From: an uncultured Nodularia sp.
GTDB lineage: Bacteria > Cyanobacteriota > Cyanobacteriia > Cyanobacteriales > Nostocaceae
Assembly: GCA_903911355.1 (NCBI GenBank)
Contig: CAIWDD010000001.1
Coordinates: 186,001-250,000 of the forward strand
Direction: 5' to 3'
Length of the DNA stretch: 64,000 nt
The notes under the pieces were generated by a model that was not told where the DNA came from, did no database searches, and saw only the letters and a list, made by a program, of their open reading frames with translations. Made by a program: the position numbers and the translations under genes. This document shows positions 1 through 9,101 of this stretch, piece after piece; position 1 is the first letter of the stretch; every line of letters begins with the position of its first letter.

Positions 1-2
1 AA

Positions 3-28
3 AGGTAGAGAAAAATTATTCTCTACCT
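3..28 (-). terminator. Possible terminator of the DNA methyltransferase gene
   Basis: A perfect 10-bp inverted repeat (AGGTAGAGAA / TTCTCTACCT) with a 6-nt loop lies about 54 bases past the methyltransferase stop codon. On the minus strand it runs into T residues, but the window edge cuts off the rest of any T-run. It could also be a bidirectional terminator or a repeat. Confidence 0.45.
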
Positions 29-81
29 CTTATTTGAATAATTTAAAATATTTGATAATTTCCTTTATAATGAGTGTGAAA

Positions 82-975
82 TTATGTTGTAGTATTCGCC
101 TCAAAAATATTACTTTTTATCACATCCAAATTTAATTCTTGACCATTCTTATTTTTAACCTGATGATTTTTCTGAGGTGGTAAAAGTTCCTCTCCTTTAT
201 ATTCTAGTAATTCTAAAACCCGTCTCAAACCAATTTTTAAATATTCTTCCTGTAGTTCAATACTGATAGATTTTCTCCCTAATCGTTTAGCTACCGCAGC
301 AGTTGTAAAAGTACCAGCAAAGGGGTCAAGTATTAAACTTCCCTCATGACTACTTGCTAAAATAATTCTTTCTAGTAATGACTCCGGTTTTTGTGAAGGA
401 TGGTTTTCATATTCCGCCATGCGATATCTCACACGGGGAAAATACCAAGCATTACCGGGTACTTTTTCCGCATTATAAGGAGTAGGTACAGATTTTCTGT
501 AATCGATTAATTTACGTTCTGCGCCTGTTTTGGCGGCAATTTTAATATTATCACTATTAAAAATATAATTGTTTTTATTTTTGACGCAATGGAGAATGGG
601 TTCATACATTGAACCAAAGTATTTTGTAGCTTGTACTCCGGAGCTATCATAATGCCATATGATGCGACTGAGAATAGTTAACTTTTTTCTCAGGTAAATG
701 TCAAAATAAGGCATTGCTTGGGTGCTAGTCATGAGATAAATTGTCCCATTTGGTTTGAGAATGCGAATACACTGATCAAGCCATTGATATGACCAATTTA
801 AATATTCTGCTTCTGATTCCCATTTATCATGGAAATTGCTAAATTTCTTACCTATGTTATAGGGAGGATCAATAAAGATTAAATCTACGGAATCTGTAGG
901 AATATATTTTGATAAGGTGCTGATAGTATCACCATGAAAAATGGTATGTTGTTGATTTTGGTAGCGCTCAATCAT
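82..975 (-). CDS. DNA methyltransferase, beta-class (adenine- or cytosine-N4-specific)
   Basis: Predicted S-adenosylmethionine-dependent DNA amino-methyltransferase acting on a short target. The catalytic motif DPPYN is near the N terminus (residues 36-40) and the SAM-binding motif LDPFAGTFTT is near residue 215, so motif IV precedes motif I: the beta-class order. The SAM loop reads AGTF where AGTG/GSGT is usual. I start at the ATG at 975 because AAGGA sits 5 nt before it; an in-frame ATG at 999 would add 8 residues without a ribosome-binding site. No restriction endonuclease is visible to its right; the left side is outside the window. It may be an orphan regulatory methylase or half of a restriction-modification pair. 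Specificity cannot be read from the sequence. Confidence 0.85.
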   Translation of the reverse strand: MIERYQNQQHTIFHGDTISTLSKYIPTDSVDLIFIDPPYNIGKKFSNFHDKWESEAEYLNWSYQWLDQCIRILKPNGTIYLMTSTQAMPYFDIYLRKKLTILSRIIWHYDSSGVQATKYFGSMYEPILHCVKNKNNYIFNSDNIKIAAKTGAERKLIDYRKSVPTPYNAEKVPGNAWYFPRVRYRMAEYENHPSQKPESLLERIILASSHEGSLILDPFAGTFTTAAVAKRLGRKSISIELQEEYLKIGLRRVLELLEYKGEELLPPQKNHQVKNKNGQELNLDVIKSNIFEANTTT

Positions 976-1120
976 AATTATCCTTGACAACTTTACCATG
1001 TTTACATAAACATACGTGAAAAACTTTAGGTAAGAATTAATTCTCTACCACTTCAGTCCTTTGTACGTGATGTTAAATAAAAGCTATACCCAGCAAACTG
1101 CTGCTTGTTAACCAACTAAT

Positions 1121-1390
1121 TCACACTAACTCAGCAGCTAAAAGCCTACCTTGGACTGGTTCATACTCATCTTCCAGTAACCATAACTTAGCAGCTTCAT
1201 AATTATGACTAGAAAATATAACCTTATCACCCTGTTTGGGATCATAAATTTGACAGTTTCCCTCACTGTCGCAAAGCAATAAAAGAATATATGGAGGTGA
1301 TAACATCGGATCAATCCATACTTCTGTAAATTCCCAGTTATTCTTTACTAGGTCTGGTGCGGGGGATGACGTGGTATTGGTTGTCTGCAT
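1121..1390 (-). CDS. Small conserved cyanobacterial protein, 89 aa, unknown function
   Basis: No catalytic motif or membrane segment. The core, from about residue 17, has alternating hydrophobic strands (YILLLLCD...QIYDP...VIFSS) followed by an acidic helix ending EAAKLWLLEDEYE. I recall similar small proteins in Nostoc-type genomes, often beside the kind of gene that precedes it here, but I know no function. Its start lies inside the 3' end of the upstream gene, with a 53-nt overlap in a different frame, so the two are almost certainly co-transcribed and probably translationally coupled. A toxin-antitoxin or effector-immunity pair is possible but not shown. Confidence 0.6.
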   Translation of the reverse strand: MQTTNTTSSPAPDLVKNNWEFTEVWIDPMLSPPYILLLLCDSEGNCQIYDPKQGDKVIFSSHNYEAAKLWLLEDEYEPVQGRLLAAELV

Positions 1391-1682
1391 TGATTTTCAT
1401 CTCGCCATAGTAAAGTGGAACACGGCTACCATCTGGACTAATTCTATAACCTATTGGTTCAGTAAAAAACATTCCATAACGTTCATATTGTCGAATGGTG
1501 CCGATAAACTCGCCTTCTTCTATTATGCACTGTGCAACTTGATTCATCGTATTTTGATCATTAAACACATGAGCAGCGATTCCTTTTTTCAGAAGTCTTT
1601 GCATTTGGGGTGTTCCTGGTAAGTGCTTGGTAATATGTCTAAGGTCAAGGACTATTTGACGATTAATTAAATTTGATTTCAT
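1338..1682 (-). CDS. Small cyanobacterial protein resembling the DUF6972 family, 114 aa
   Basis: The pattern LRHITKHLPGTPQMQRLL... then HVFNDQNTMNQVA...GEFIG...YERYGMFFTEPIGYRI matches, as far as I remember, a cyanobacterial family annotated as DUF6972; the family name is recall, not a search. The conserved Arg, His and Tyr positions and compact alpha/beta pattern would suit a small RNase-like or binding domain, but this is conjecture. It is the first gene of a two-gene overlapping unit (53-nt overlap with the 89-aa gene). No signal peptide. The upstream flank holds a predicted terminator and a MITE-like element, so this is an accessory patch. Confidence 0.6.
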   Translation of the reverse strand: MKSNLINRQIVLDLRHITKHLPGTPQMQRLLKKGIAAHVFNDQNTMNQVAQCIIEEGEFIGTIRQYERYGMFFTEPIGYRISPDGSRVPLYYGEMKINADNQYHVIPRTRPSKE

Positions 1683-1833
1683 TTAATTTTTACAGCCTAA
1701 GTTGACATAACAAACTTACTGATGTGTAGATATCGGGCAAAATGCTATACATGGGACAAGCCCGTTATGATAGGTAGTGATACTACTATTGGAATGTCAA
1801 AAAGTATGACTTATATTACCGCTTCATTGACAT

Positions 1834-1859
1834 AAAAAAATCTCCCACACACTAGGAGA
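1834..1859 (-). terminator. Rho-independent terminator, minus strand, with no gene upstream
   Basis: On the minus strand a stem TCTCC / GGAGA with a 9-nt loop is followed directly by seven T residues. No minus-strand gene lies between this site and the clpC terminator near 2.9 kb. The only visible source of transcription toward it is the outward promoter in the left end of the MITE-like element at 1987-2015. Confidence 0.5.
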
Positions 1860-1986
1860 AATGAAAATGTCAGCGATTATGACCTTGTGGTACCTAAGCT
1901 GTGACTATATCTTTTATTGTTATGATTGCCTCTGCTATCCCTTTATAAAATTGACTTTATACATTTATCTTTACTAATTGTTGTAG

Positions 1987-2015
1987 TTTATAATGACACT
2001 CTGACGGGGTGACAA
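1987..2015 (-). promoter_or_regulatory. Outward promoter in the left end of the MITE-like element
   Basis: On the minus strand TTGTCA (complement of 2015-2010), a 17-bp spacer and TATAAA (1992-1987) form a near-consensus sigma-70 promoter. It would start a leftward transcript near position 1975-1980, toward the terminator at 1834-1859. Confidence 0.5.
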
Positions 2016-2247
2016 AAACCTTTGAATTAAATACGCAGCAAGGGTTTTGAAGGTTTGCGCCTTGAAAAAGTAAACATCATTTTCTGGCTTTATTGATTCT
2101 ATTCTCAATAACTAAACCCCACAAGTCTCATTTTTATGTTGGAATAGGTTTCCAATTTGTTTTAATCTTTTCAAGGCTGACTCTTTCATAATCCTTATTC
2201 CATAATGGTTTGAGCCTAAGTTGTCACCCCTTCAGAATGACACTATA
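1989..2247. mobile_element. MITE-like element, 259 bp, with 27-bp terminal inverted repeats
   Basis: The ends at 1989-2015 and 2221-2247 are inverted copies that match at 23 of 27 positions, both including the block GGGGTGACAA. The element carries no reading frame of note, which fits a non-autonomous miniature element. The outermost bases are TATA on both sides, so a TA target duplication is possible but cannot be proven from one copy. Each end contains a full sigma-70-type promoter pointing outward (listed separately). The family is not recognised. Confidence 0.6.
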
Positions 2248-2249
2248 AT
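2221..2249 (+). promoter_or_regulatory. Outward promoter in the right end of the MITE-like element
   Basis: TTGTCA at 2221-2226, a 17-bp spacer and a perfect TATAAT at 2244-2249 form a strong sigma-70-type promoter. It faces the 188-aa gene that starts 42 bases downstream and is the only obvious promoter for it. Confidence 0.55.
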
Positions 2250-2290
2250 AGCATAATAAAGTTATACATAGATAATTCATTGAAATTATA

Positions 2291-2857
2291 ATGTACAAAA
2301 TTTACAAAATTGATGCCAAAGAAAAAGAAACAGTTTTAATACAACTCAAACCGAAGAATAGCTGGCGGCGTATCACATATGCTGTGGTATCTGAAAAACT
2401 ACATAATACAGCAAATGAAATTTTGTACAAAAGAGGATTGTATTTTTTAGACTACCTCAATTTTATTTCTGATGACAAAAGTACAAAATTTGTTTTACTG
2501 ACACAAGATGAAACAGTGCAGGAATTAATTTCCAGCCTTTTGGATAAAGATACTTCTTATTTAAGATGCTCTCATTACGTTTTTGCAGGTACGTCTTGGA
2601 TTCCGTCTATTAAACAATTCGCTCTAGAATTTCCTGAACTCCATGAAATACTATTAGACCGTATTAAGCCTGAAAGTGATTTTAGTGTTGACATTGAAGA
2701 TACTACTATCGAGGATTGGTATGAACCAGATTACGGATATCACAGACCACAAACAAAGCTGGAGTATTATGGGTATGAACCAGATTACGAACTTCCTATA
2801 GATCAAGCTGAACGACTTTATGGAATACCTGATCCGAGATTAGTTGAAGATGACTAG
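2291..2857 (+). CDS. Hypothetical protein, 188 aa, with duplicated YEPDY motif
   Basis: I do not recognise this protein. It is soluble, with no signal peptide or membrane segment. Residues 1-130 look like a mixed alpha/beta domain; the C-terminal third is acidic and rich in Tyr and Pro, with two related segments, WYEPDYGYH near 143-151 and GYEPDYELP near 161-169. No Shine-Dalgarno sequence precedes the ATG. Its presumed promoter lies in the right end of the MITE-like element just upstream, so the element may have changed or supplied its expression. The AT-rich coding sequence and lack of neighbours fit an accessory gene. Confidence 0.6.
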   Translation: MYKIYKIDAKEKETVLIQLKPKNSWRRITYAVVSEKLHNTANEILYKRGLYFLDYLNFISDDKSTKFVLLTQDETVQELISSLLDKDTSYLRCSHYVFAGTSWIPSIKQFALEFPELHEILLDRIKPESDFSVDIEDTTIEDWYEPDYGYHRPQTKLEYYGYEPDYELPIDQAERLYGIPDPRLVEDD

Positions 2858-2903
2858 TCCATAACAAAACCCTCCTTCCTTTCTCTTACACCTGGTGCTT
2901 CAC

Positions 2904-2937
2904 AAAAAAAACGGTAGAGAACGGAAATTCCCCACCG
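2904..2937 (-). terminator. Rho-independent terminator of clpC
   Basis: On the minus strand a 10-bp stem (CGGTGGGGAA / TTCTCTACCG, two G-T pairs) with a 6-nt loop is followed by eight T residues, 26 bases after the clpC stop codon. Confidence 0.8.
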
Positions 2938-2962
2938 CTGATTTCAGTTTGATAATTTCTAA

Positions 2963-5455
2963 CTAGGAATCAACACCCTGAGTTAATAACTCGCGGCGCT
3001 GTTCAGCACTAACTTGAACGTTACCACTCTCGTCAACATCAACTAAGGCGGTATCACCATCCTTAATGCGACCAGAGAGAATTTCTTCAGCTAGGCTATC
3101 TTCTAACAAGCGCATGATAGCTCGACGTAATGGCCTAGCGCCGTAGCTGGGACTGTAACCCTCTTGAATCAGTCTGTCCTTAAAGCGATCGCTCACCTCT
3201 AAAGTGATACCCTTTTCAGTCAGACGACCAAATACTTCCTTGAGCATGATTTCGGCAATTTCGGTCACCTCAACCTTACTCAATTGACGGAAGACGATAA
3301 TTTCATCCAGACGGTTGAGGAATTCAGGACGGAAGTACTGCTTGAGTTCTTCATTAACCAGAGAGCGAATGCGGTTGTATTGAGTCTCAGTCGCATCATC
3401 AGCGAATTCAAAGCCGATACCGCCGCCGCCTTTTTCAATTACCTTAGAACCTATGTTAGAAGTCAGAATTAACAAAGTGTTCTTAAAGTCCACCGTTCGA
3501 CCTTTCGCATCTGTTAACCGTCCGTCTTCGAGAATTTGCAGCAGCATATTGAAGACATCGGGGTGAGCTTTTTCGATTTCGTCGAATAGCACCACAGTAT
3601 AGGGTCGGCGACGCACAGCTTCAGTTAACTGACCGCCTTCGTTGTAACCAACATAACCAGGAGGCGAACCAATCAACTTACTAACGGTGTGGCGTTCCAT
3701 GTATTCCGACATATCCAGGCGAATCATTGCTTCTTCAGAACCGAAGAAGTAGGAAGCCAAGGACTTAGCCAACTCAGTTTTACCCACCCCAGTTGGACCG
3801 GAGAAGACAAAACTAGCGATGGGTCGATTGGGATTCTTCAAACCGACACGAGCGCGGCGAATGGCACGGGAAACAGCTTTGACCGCATCTTCTTGACCGA
3901 TTAACCGCTGATGTAAGGTATCTTCCATGTGCAGCAGCTTTTCGGATTCTGATTCCGTGAGCTTGTTCACTGGTACGCCAGTCCAGGAAGCCACAATGTG
4001 AGCAATGTCCTCTTCGCCGACTACAGGCTCAACCGCTGGGCCCCGGGTGCTATCACTTGGGCTGGTAGAGGTATTAGTTTTACCTTGGGCGATGGCGCGA
4101 ATTTCGGCTTTGATTTCCATTTCGCGATCGCGCAGTTCCCCGGCTTTATCAAAGTCTTGAGAGCGGACAGCTTCGTCTTTTTCTTTTAAGATTTGCCGTA
4201 GTTCTTTGTCTAACTCTTTAGCTGCGGGTGGTAATTGGGAGTTCATTAAACGTACCCTAGAACCAGCCTCGTCAATTAAATCGATAGCCTTATCTGGTAG
4301 ATAGCGATCGCTAATGTAACGGTCAGATAATTTTGCCGCCGCCACCAAAGCCTCATCAGAGATTTTCAGCTTGTGGTGTTGCTCATAGCGTTCGCGCAAC
4401 CCGTGCAGGATTTCAATGGTTTCATCTACAGAAGGTTCTCCCACCATCACCGGTTGGAAGCGTCGCTCTAGGGCTGCATCTCGCTCAATGTGCTTGCGGT
4501 ACTCATCTAAAGTAGTAGCGCCAATACACTGTAACTCACCCCTAGCCAAAGCCGGCTTGAGGATATTAGCTGCATCAATAGCCCCTTCTGCAGCACCAGC
4601 ACCGATGAGAGTGTGTACCTCGTCAATTACCAGGATGACATTACCCGCCGAGCGGATTTCATCCATGATTTTCTTGAGGCGTTCTTCAAACTCACCCCGG
4701 TACTTGGTACCTGCTACTAGCAAGCCGATATCTAGGGTTACTACCCGCTTATCTTCTAGGATGTCGGGAACATCCCTGTTAGCTATGCGGGATGCTAGAC
4801 CTTCGGCGATCGCTGTTTTCCCTACCCCTGGTTCACCGATTAATACTGGATTATTTTTAGTCCGGCGGCCCAAAATTTGGATCACCCGCTCAATTTCTTT
4901 AGCGCGTCCTACAACTGGGTCTAGCTTGTTGTCCGTCGCCATTTGGGTTAAGTTCGAGCCAAACTCATCCAAGGTGGGAGTTTTGGTGCGTCCCGATGGC
5001 CCTGTGGCTGAAACCTCTGCTGTTTCTCCGAGCATTCGGATCACTTGGGTTCGTACCTTAGATAAATCTACCCCTAGGTTTTCTAGCACCCTGGCTGCTA
5101 CACCTTCCCCTTCCCGGATCAGGCCCAACAGCAGATGCTCGGTGCCAATGTAGTTATGCCCTAATTGGCGCGCTTCTTCCAAGGATAGCTCTAGTACACG
5201 CTTTGCCCGTGGCGTAAACGGAATTTCCACGGCCACAAAGCCCGAACCCCGGCCTATGATTTTTTCTACCTCAATCCGGGCATCTTTGAGATTGACACCC
5301 ATTGATTTCAACACTTTAGCCGCAACTCCCGTACCTTCCCCAATCAGACCTAGGAGGATCTGTTCGGTTCCCACGAAGTTGTGACCTAAGCGGCGGGCCT
5401 CTTCTTGGGCCAGCATGATTACCTTAATGGCTTTTTCTGTGAAGCGTTCAAACAT
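2963..5455 (-). CDS. clpC: ATP-dependent Clp protease ATP-binding subunit ClpC (Hsp100)
   Basis: AAA+ unfoldase that feeds substrates to the ClpP/ClpR peptidase and also acts as a chaperone. The order is complete: two N-terminal Clp repeats (residues 1-150; [14 protein letters not shown] and [14 protein letters not shown]), AAA-1 with Walker A GEPGVGKT, a coiled-coil/UVR middle region, AAA-2 with Walker A GPTGVGKT and Walker [12 protein letters not shown], and a C-terminal D2-small domain. The product is 830 aa from MFERFTEK, the universal ClpC start; an in-frame ATG 16 codons upstream is not conserved in the family. It is monocistronic, with its own terminator and a 422-bp upstream region. 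Nothing is missing. Confidence 0.97.
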   Translation of the reverse strand: MFERFTEKAIKVIMLAQEEARRLGHNFVGTEQILLGLIGEGTGVAAKVLKSMGVNLKDARIEVEKIIGRGSGFVAVEIPFTPRAKRVLELSLEEARQLGHNYIGTEHLLLGLIREGEGVAARVLENLGVDLSKVRTQVIRMLGETAEVSATGPSGRTKTPTLDEFGSNLTQMATDNKLDPVVGRAKEIERVIQILGRRTKNNPVLIGEPGVGKTAIAEGLASRIANRDVPDILEDKRVVTLDIGLLVAGTKYRGEFEERLKKIMDEIRSAGNVILVIDEVHTLIGAGAAEGAIDAANILKPALARGELQCIGATTLDEYRKHIERDAALERRFQPVMVGEPSVDETIEILHGLRERYEQHHKLKISDEALVAAAKLSDRYISDRYLPDKAIDLIDEAGSRVRLMNSQLPPAAKELDKELRQILKEKDEAVRSQDFDKAGELRDREMEIKAEIRAIAQGKTNTSTSPSDSTRGPAVEPVVGEEDIAHIVASWTGVPVNKLTESESEKLLHMEDTLHQRLIGQEDAVKAVSRAIRRARVGLKNPNRPIASFVFSGPTGVGKTELAKSLASYFFGSEEAMIRLDMSEYMERHTVSKLIGSPPGYVGYNEGGQLTEAVRRRPYTVVLFDEIEKAHPDVFNMLLQILEDGRLTDAKGRTVDFKNTLLILTSNIGSKVIEKGGGGIGFEFADDATETQYNRIRSLVNEELKQYFRPEFLNRLDEIIVFRQLSKVEVTEIAEIMLKEVFGRLTEKGITLEVSDRFKDRLIQEGYSPSYGARPLRRAIMRLLEDSLAEEILSGRIKDGDTALVDVDESGNVQVSAEQRRELLTQGVDS

Positions 5456-5877
5456 GGCATTTTTCCCATCACCTGCGTCGTGCCGGTATGCTGATTTTAG
5501 CACAGGCTCTGCTTTTGGATGCCTGTATAAAGATTATAGGCCACGAAAAAATTTCGCCCCACATCCTGGCTTAATTGTTAGTTTTTTATTACTTGTTTTA
5601 TGGTTGCTATACTTAGGAGCTTGATTTTACTAGTGTTTCCCTGCTTTACAACTATCCAGCAAGCCGCTATGCTTAGGCTTTTATTTAACTATTTCCAAAT
5701 ATAGACTTATAACATACTTATCAGTCTCTATTCAAGAATATGCTGGAATAATAATTTATTTTAACTTTAAAAAAGTTATTGATTAAATATTTTAATATTA
5801 CATGGCAGCAAAAACATAAATTTTTTCTGGCTAATGTGATGCTCATCCCGGTTTAGCTAGGCATAATCACCCATGAG
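5456..5877. other. Intergenic region upstream of clpC
   Basis: AT-rich spacer between the 3' end of rimI and the start of clpC, both on the minus strand. It should hold the clpC promoter. I see no CIRCE-type inverted repeat, RNA gene or coding sequence in it. Confidence 0.5.
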
Positions 5878-6435
5878 TCAACCCATTTGCCAAAAAGATT
5901 TCCTTAACCCATAGACCACAGTAGTATGCCAATTCTCCAAAGTTTCTGCAAATTGGGGAGATTGTAAATCTGACAGCCACAACACTAGAGCATCCTCTCC
6001 ATTATCCTGGTAATAACCCCGCCGCCGTCCGGCTATCTTAAAGCCAAATTTTTCATATAAGGATATGGCCGCCAAATTAGAAGCGCGGACTTCCAGGGTG
6101 GCCCGCTCCAGTCCGCGATCGCTTGCGGTTTGAAGTAGAGAATACAGTAAAGCCTGTCCCAAACCTTGACGGTGATATTGGGGATGAATTGCCAAAATTG
6201 TAATGTGTGCCTCTTCTAAGATTGCCCAAAAGCACCCCATTCCTAGCAGTTTTGACCCATAAACTGGGGAAAATAAACCTAATAATTCACTGTTGGGACT
6301 GTTTAACTCTCGTTGATAGCCATCCATAGTCCACAGACCGCCAAAACAGGCTTGATCTAGTTCCAGGATGGCAGTTAGATCATTTAAAGTCAGGGATTTC
6401 AGTTTTAAGTCTAATAAGATCACGTTAATGGCCAA
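5878..6435 (-). CDS. rimI: Ribosomal protein S18-alanine N-acetyltransferase RimI
   Basis: GNAT-fold acetyltransferase that uses acetyl-CoA to acetylate a protein N terminus; in enteric bacteria the target is ribosomal protein S18. The acetyl-CoA loop HPQYHRQGLGQALL (Q/RxxGxG/A) and the following helix are intact, and RimI hallmarks LEVRASNLAAISLYEKFGFK and RRGYYQDNGEDALVL are present. The length (185 aa) is slightly above the usual 150-180, with a short C-terminal tail after the core. It is divergent from lysA across a 173-bp spacer. The true bacterial target in cyanobacteria is not settled, so substrate assignment is by family only. Confidence 0.9.
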   Translation of the reverse strand: MAINVILLDLKLKSLTLNDLTAILELDQACFGGLWTMDGYQRELNSPNSELLGLFSPVYGSKLLGMGCFWAILEEAHITILAIHPQYHRQGLGQALLYSLLQTASDRGLERATLEVRASNLAAISLYEKFGFKIAGRRRGYYQDNGEDALVLWLSDLQSPQFAETLENWHTTVVYGLRKSFWQMG

Positions 6436-6608
6436 TGGGTAAATAAATATGAAGATTGAAACATCCTTGAGGGGAAAAAAGCGCCGTTAACTGAACCTAG
6501 GCATATCTCCTGTTTCCACCCTATTTTGGTTAAACTGAAAATCGGGACGCTGAATGACCCCACGCCCAAAAAAATTTCAACTTTGAGCAAGGACAATTTA
6601 TAAGAACT

Positions 6609-8027
6609 ATGGTATCCACTCACCCCACTGGCGTTCAATATGCTGGTAGTCAATATTTACCTCAAATTCAAGGACGTGAAAACATCAATGTTTCCCCCAA
6701 CCAGGAACTTTTACCAGTTACCGCCAAACTTAACAGTCAGGACATCCTAGAAATTGGTGGGTGTGATGTCAAAACCCTGGTGGAGCAGTTTGGTTCACCT
6801 TTGTATATTTTAGATGAAGAAACCCTGCGTTTAGCTTGTCAGCAATATCGAGATACATATAAAAAATATTACCAGGGTGAATCTCAGGTACTATACGCAT
6901 CCAAGGCGTGGAACTGTCTAGCAGTTTGCGCGATCGCTGCATCGGAAGGATTAGGTATAGATGTAGTTTCGGGAGGGGAATTATATACAGCCATAAGTGC
7001 CGGTGTGAACCCGGATAAACTCTACCTCCATGGCAATAATAAATCTCATGAAGAACTGCTTTTAGCTATAGAGTCTGGTAGCACCATTGTGGCAGATAAC
7101 TGGCAAGAACTGCATACCTTGGTGAAGATGGCAGAACAAGCACCGGGGACATCCACTCCCATCCGGGTGATGTTGCGGTTAACCCCAGGAATTGAATGCC
7201 ATACCCACGAATACATTCGCACGGGACATTTAGATAGTAAATTTGGCTTTGACCCCAATGATTTGGACGAAGTATTTACCTTTGTCAGTCAGCAACCTTC
7301 TTTAAACTGCGTTGGGTTACATGCTCACATTGGTTCCCAAATTTTTGAACGCCAACCCCATCGAGATTTGGCTGCTGTCATGGTGCAGTGGTTAAAAAAG
7401 GCGGCAAATTATGGTTTAAGCGTCACAGAATTAAATGTGGGCGGTGGTTTAGGAATTAGGTACACTGAATCTGATGATCCCCCCAGTATTACAGAATGGG
7501 TGAAGGCGATTTGTGAAGTTATACAAGCAGCTTGTACTGCCGAAAATATTCCTTTACCAAAATTGTTGTGTGAACCAGGGCGATCGCTGATTGCCACAGC
7601 GTGCGTCACCGCCTATACTATGGGATCATCAAAGGTTGTGCCCGACATTCGTACCTACGTGACAGTTGACGGTGGGATGTCTGATAATCCCCGACCCATT
7701 ACTTACCAGTCAGTTTATCGAGCAGTAGTCGCTAACAAGATGTCTGCTCCCCTCACCCAAACAGTGACAATAGCTGGTAAGCATTGTGAATCAGGGGATA
7801 TTCTGATTAAAAATGCCCAACTGCCGGAAACTCAACCAGGGGATATACTCGTAATCATGGGGACTGGTGCGTACAATTACAGTATGTCATCAAACTATAA
7901 TCGCTTACCCCGCCCGGCTGCCGTTGTGGTAGCCAATGGGGAAGCAAATTTAATTTTGCGCCGCGAAAGTTATCAGGACTTGATTCGACAAGATTGTCTC
8001 CCAGACAGGCTCAACGTGCAGAACTAA
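6609..8027 (+). CDS. lysA: Diaminopimelate decarboxylase
   Basis: PLP enzyme for the last step of lysine synthesis (meso-diaminopimelate to lysine plus CO2). Fold-III alanine-racemase-like barrel with the PLP lysine in LYASKAWNC, the glycine-rich GGGLGIRY phosphate loop and the CEPGRSLIA motif. The length (472 aa) is typical for cyanobacteria, which carry an extra N-terminal extension of about 45 residues. The ATG at 6609 is taken as start. It is divergent from rimI; cdaA and uppS follow in the same direction after 150 bp, so they may be read from the same or an overlapping transcript. Diaminopimelate is also a peptidoglycan precursor, which fits a cell-wall-related neighbourhood. Confidence 0.95.
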   Translation: MVSTHPTGVQYAGSQYLPQIQGRENINVSPNQELLPVTAKLNSQDILEIGGCDVKTLVEQFGSPLYILDEETLRLACQQYRDTYKKYYQGESQVLYASKAWNCLAVCAIAASEGLGIDVVSGGELYTAISAGVNPDKLYLHGNNKSHEELLLAIESGSTIVADNWQELHTLVKMAEQAPGTSTPIRVMLRLTPGIECHTHEYIRTGHLDSKFGFDPNDLDEVFTFVSQQPSLNCVGLHAHIGSQIFERQPHRDLAAVMVQWLKKAANYGLSVTELNVGGGLGIRYTESDDPPSITEWVKAICEVIQAACTAENIPLPKLLCEPGRSLIATACVTAYTMGSSKVVPDIRTYVTVDGGMSDNPRPITYQSVYRAVVANKMSAPLTQTVTIAGKHCESGDILIKNAQLPETQPGDILVIMGTGAYNYSMSSNYNRLPRPAAVVVANGEANLILRRESYQDLIRQDCLPDRLNVQN

Positions 8028-8177
8028 TAACCGGTTTGTATAGTCACTAGCTAGGAAAATATCACTAATAGCTAATGACTCAACACTTGCTGTTTCCTCA
8101 AGGGTTAACCTTTGGGGCATGAAAATAACAGCAAAATGACAGAATATTGAGGGATAACAAAGAGTAATCCAGATGTC

Positions 8178-9101
8178 ATGAGAGATTGGTGGAAGCAATG
8201 GCTGACAAACCTGGGATGGTCGCAGTCCTTGCTGCTTGGGACTCTGGATATCTTGTTGGTGTTAGCGCTGACCTACATGATACTAGTTATTATTAGTGAG
8301 CGCCGAACACTGTGGATGGTGCGGGGTTTTATTATCTTAATGCTAGCTTCAGCACTCAGTGGCAGAATGGGTTTCCCTCTGCTCAATTTTGTTCTGGAAA
8401 AGTTAGTGATTGGCTGCGCTGTAGCAATGGCCGTGGCTCTCCAATCTGAATTTCGCCGATTTTTGGAGCAGGTGGGACGCGGTGAATTTCAGCAGTTATT
8501 TAAACCATCCAGTTTAACCATCCCCAACTCTGATAGTGTAATTGATGAAATTGTAGATGCGGTCAAAGAACTTTCAAAAAACCGCATAGGGGCTTTGCTA
8601 ATTTTGGAAACCACCGGTCCAATTCACGAGCGGGATTTTTCTGTCCCTGGAGTTAAGCTAAATGCTGATGTTTCTAAGGAACTTATACAGACGATTTTTC
8701 AGCCGAAAACTTTACTCCACGATGGGGCAACCTTAATCCGTGGCTCGCGTATTGTATCATCTGGTATAATTCTACCACTTTCGGGACGCACGGCCTCCCG
8801 CCAGTTGGGAACACGCCACCGGGCAGCCATGGGGATCACTGAGCGGGTAGAAAATTGTATCTGTGTGGTTGTATCAGAAGAAACGGGTTCTATTTCCTTA
8901 GCGGAACGAGGAACTCTCAATAGACCACTGACGATTAGGACACTCAAGGAGTCCTTAGAGGCTCGATTAGCGACAACTGTAGATCGGGAAGCTGTTGCTC
9001 CCAGTCTCTTAGGTTGGGGTCGTCAGATCGGTAGTAAAGCAATAGTAATAATTTCAGGTTTACTTGGATTACCATCGACCGCTTCTCGAAATAAAAAATG
9101 A
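8178..9101 (+). CDS. cdaA: Diadenylate cyclase CdaA (c-di-AMP synthase)
   Basis: Makes cyclic di-AMP from two ATP at the inner face of the membrane. Three N-terminal membrane segments (about residues 18-40, 48-62 and 68-88) are followed by the DAC domain with the two signature motifs: DGA at 182-184 (in LLHDGATLI) and RHR at 213-215 (in [10 protein letters not shown]). The length of 307 aa is slightly above the usual 270-280, owing to a C-terminal hydrophobic tail. Its stop overlaps the uppS start by 4 bp (ATGA). In Firmicutes cdaA sits beside cdaR and glmM; neither is here, so regulation in this organism must differ. c-di-AMP in cyanobacteria is linked to night survival and osmotic/potassium control. 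Confidence 0.95.
   Translation: MRDWWKQWLTNLGWSQSLLLGTLDILLVLALTYMILVIISERRTLWMVRGFIILMLASALSGRMGFPLLNFVLEKLVIGCAVAMAVALQSEFRRFLEQVGRGEFQQLFKPSSLTIPNSDSVIDEIVDAVKELSKNRIGALLILETTGPIHERDFSVPGVKLNADVSKELIQTIFQPKTLLHDGATLIRGSRIVSSGIILPLSGRTASRQLGTRHRAAMGITERVENCICVVVSEETGSISLAERGTLNRPLTIRTLKESLEARLATTVDREAVAPSLLGWGRQIGSKAIVIISGLLGLPSTASRNKK

Noticed and set aside
1371-1622. An 83-codon plus-strand frame
   Set aside because: It is antisense to the 114-aa gene, which has the more protein-like composition and a family resemblance.
4416-5153. A 245-codon plus-strand frame
   Set aside because: It is antisense to the highly conserved clpC gene; its composition is a shadow of clpC codon use and it has no motif or ribosome-binding site.
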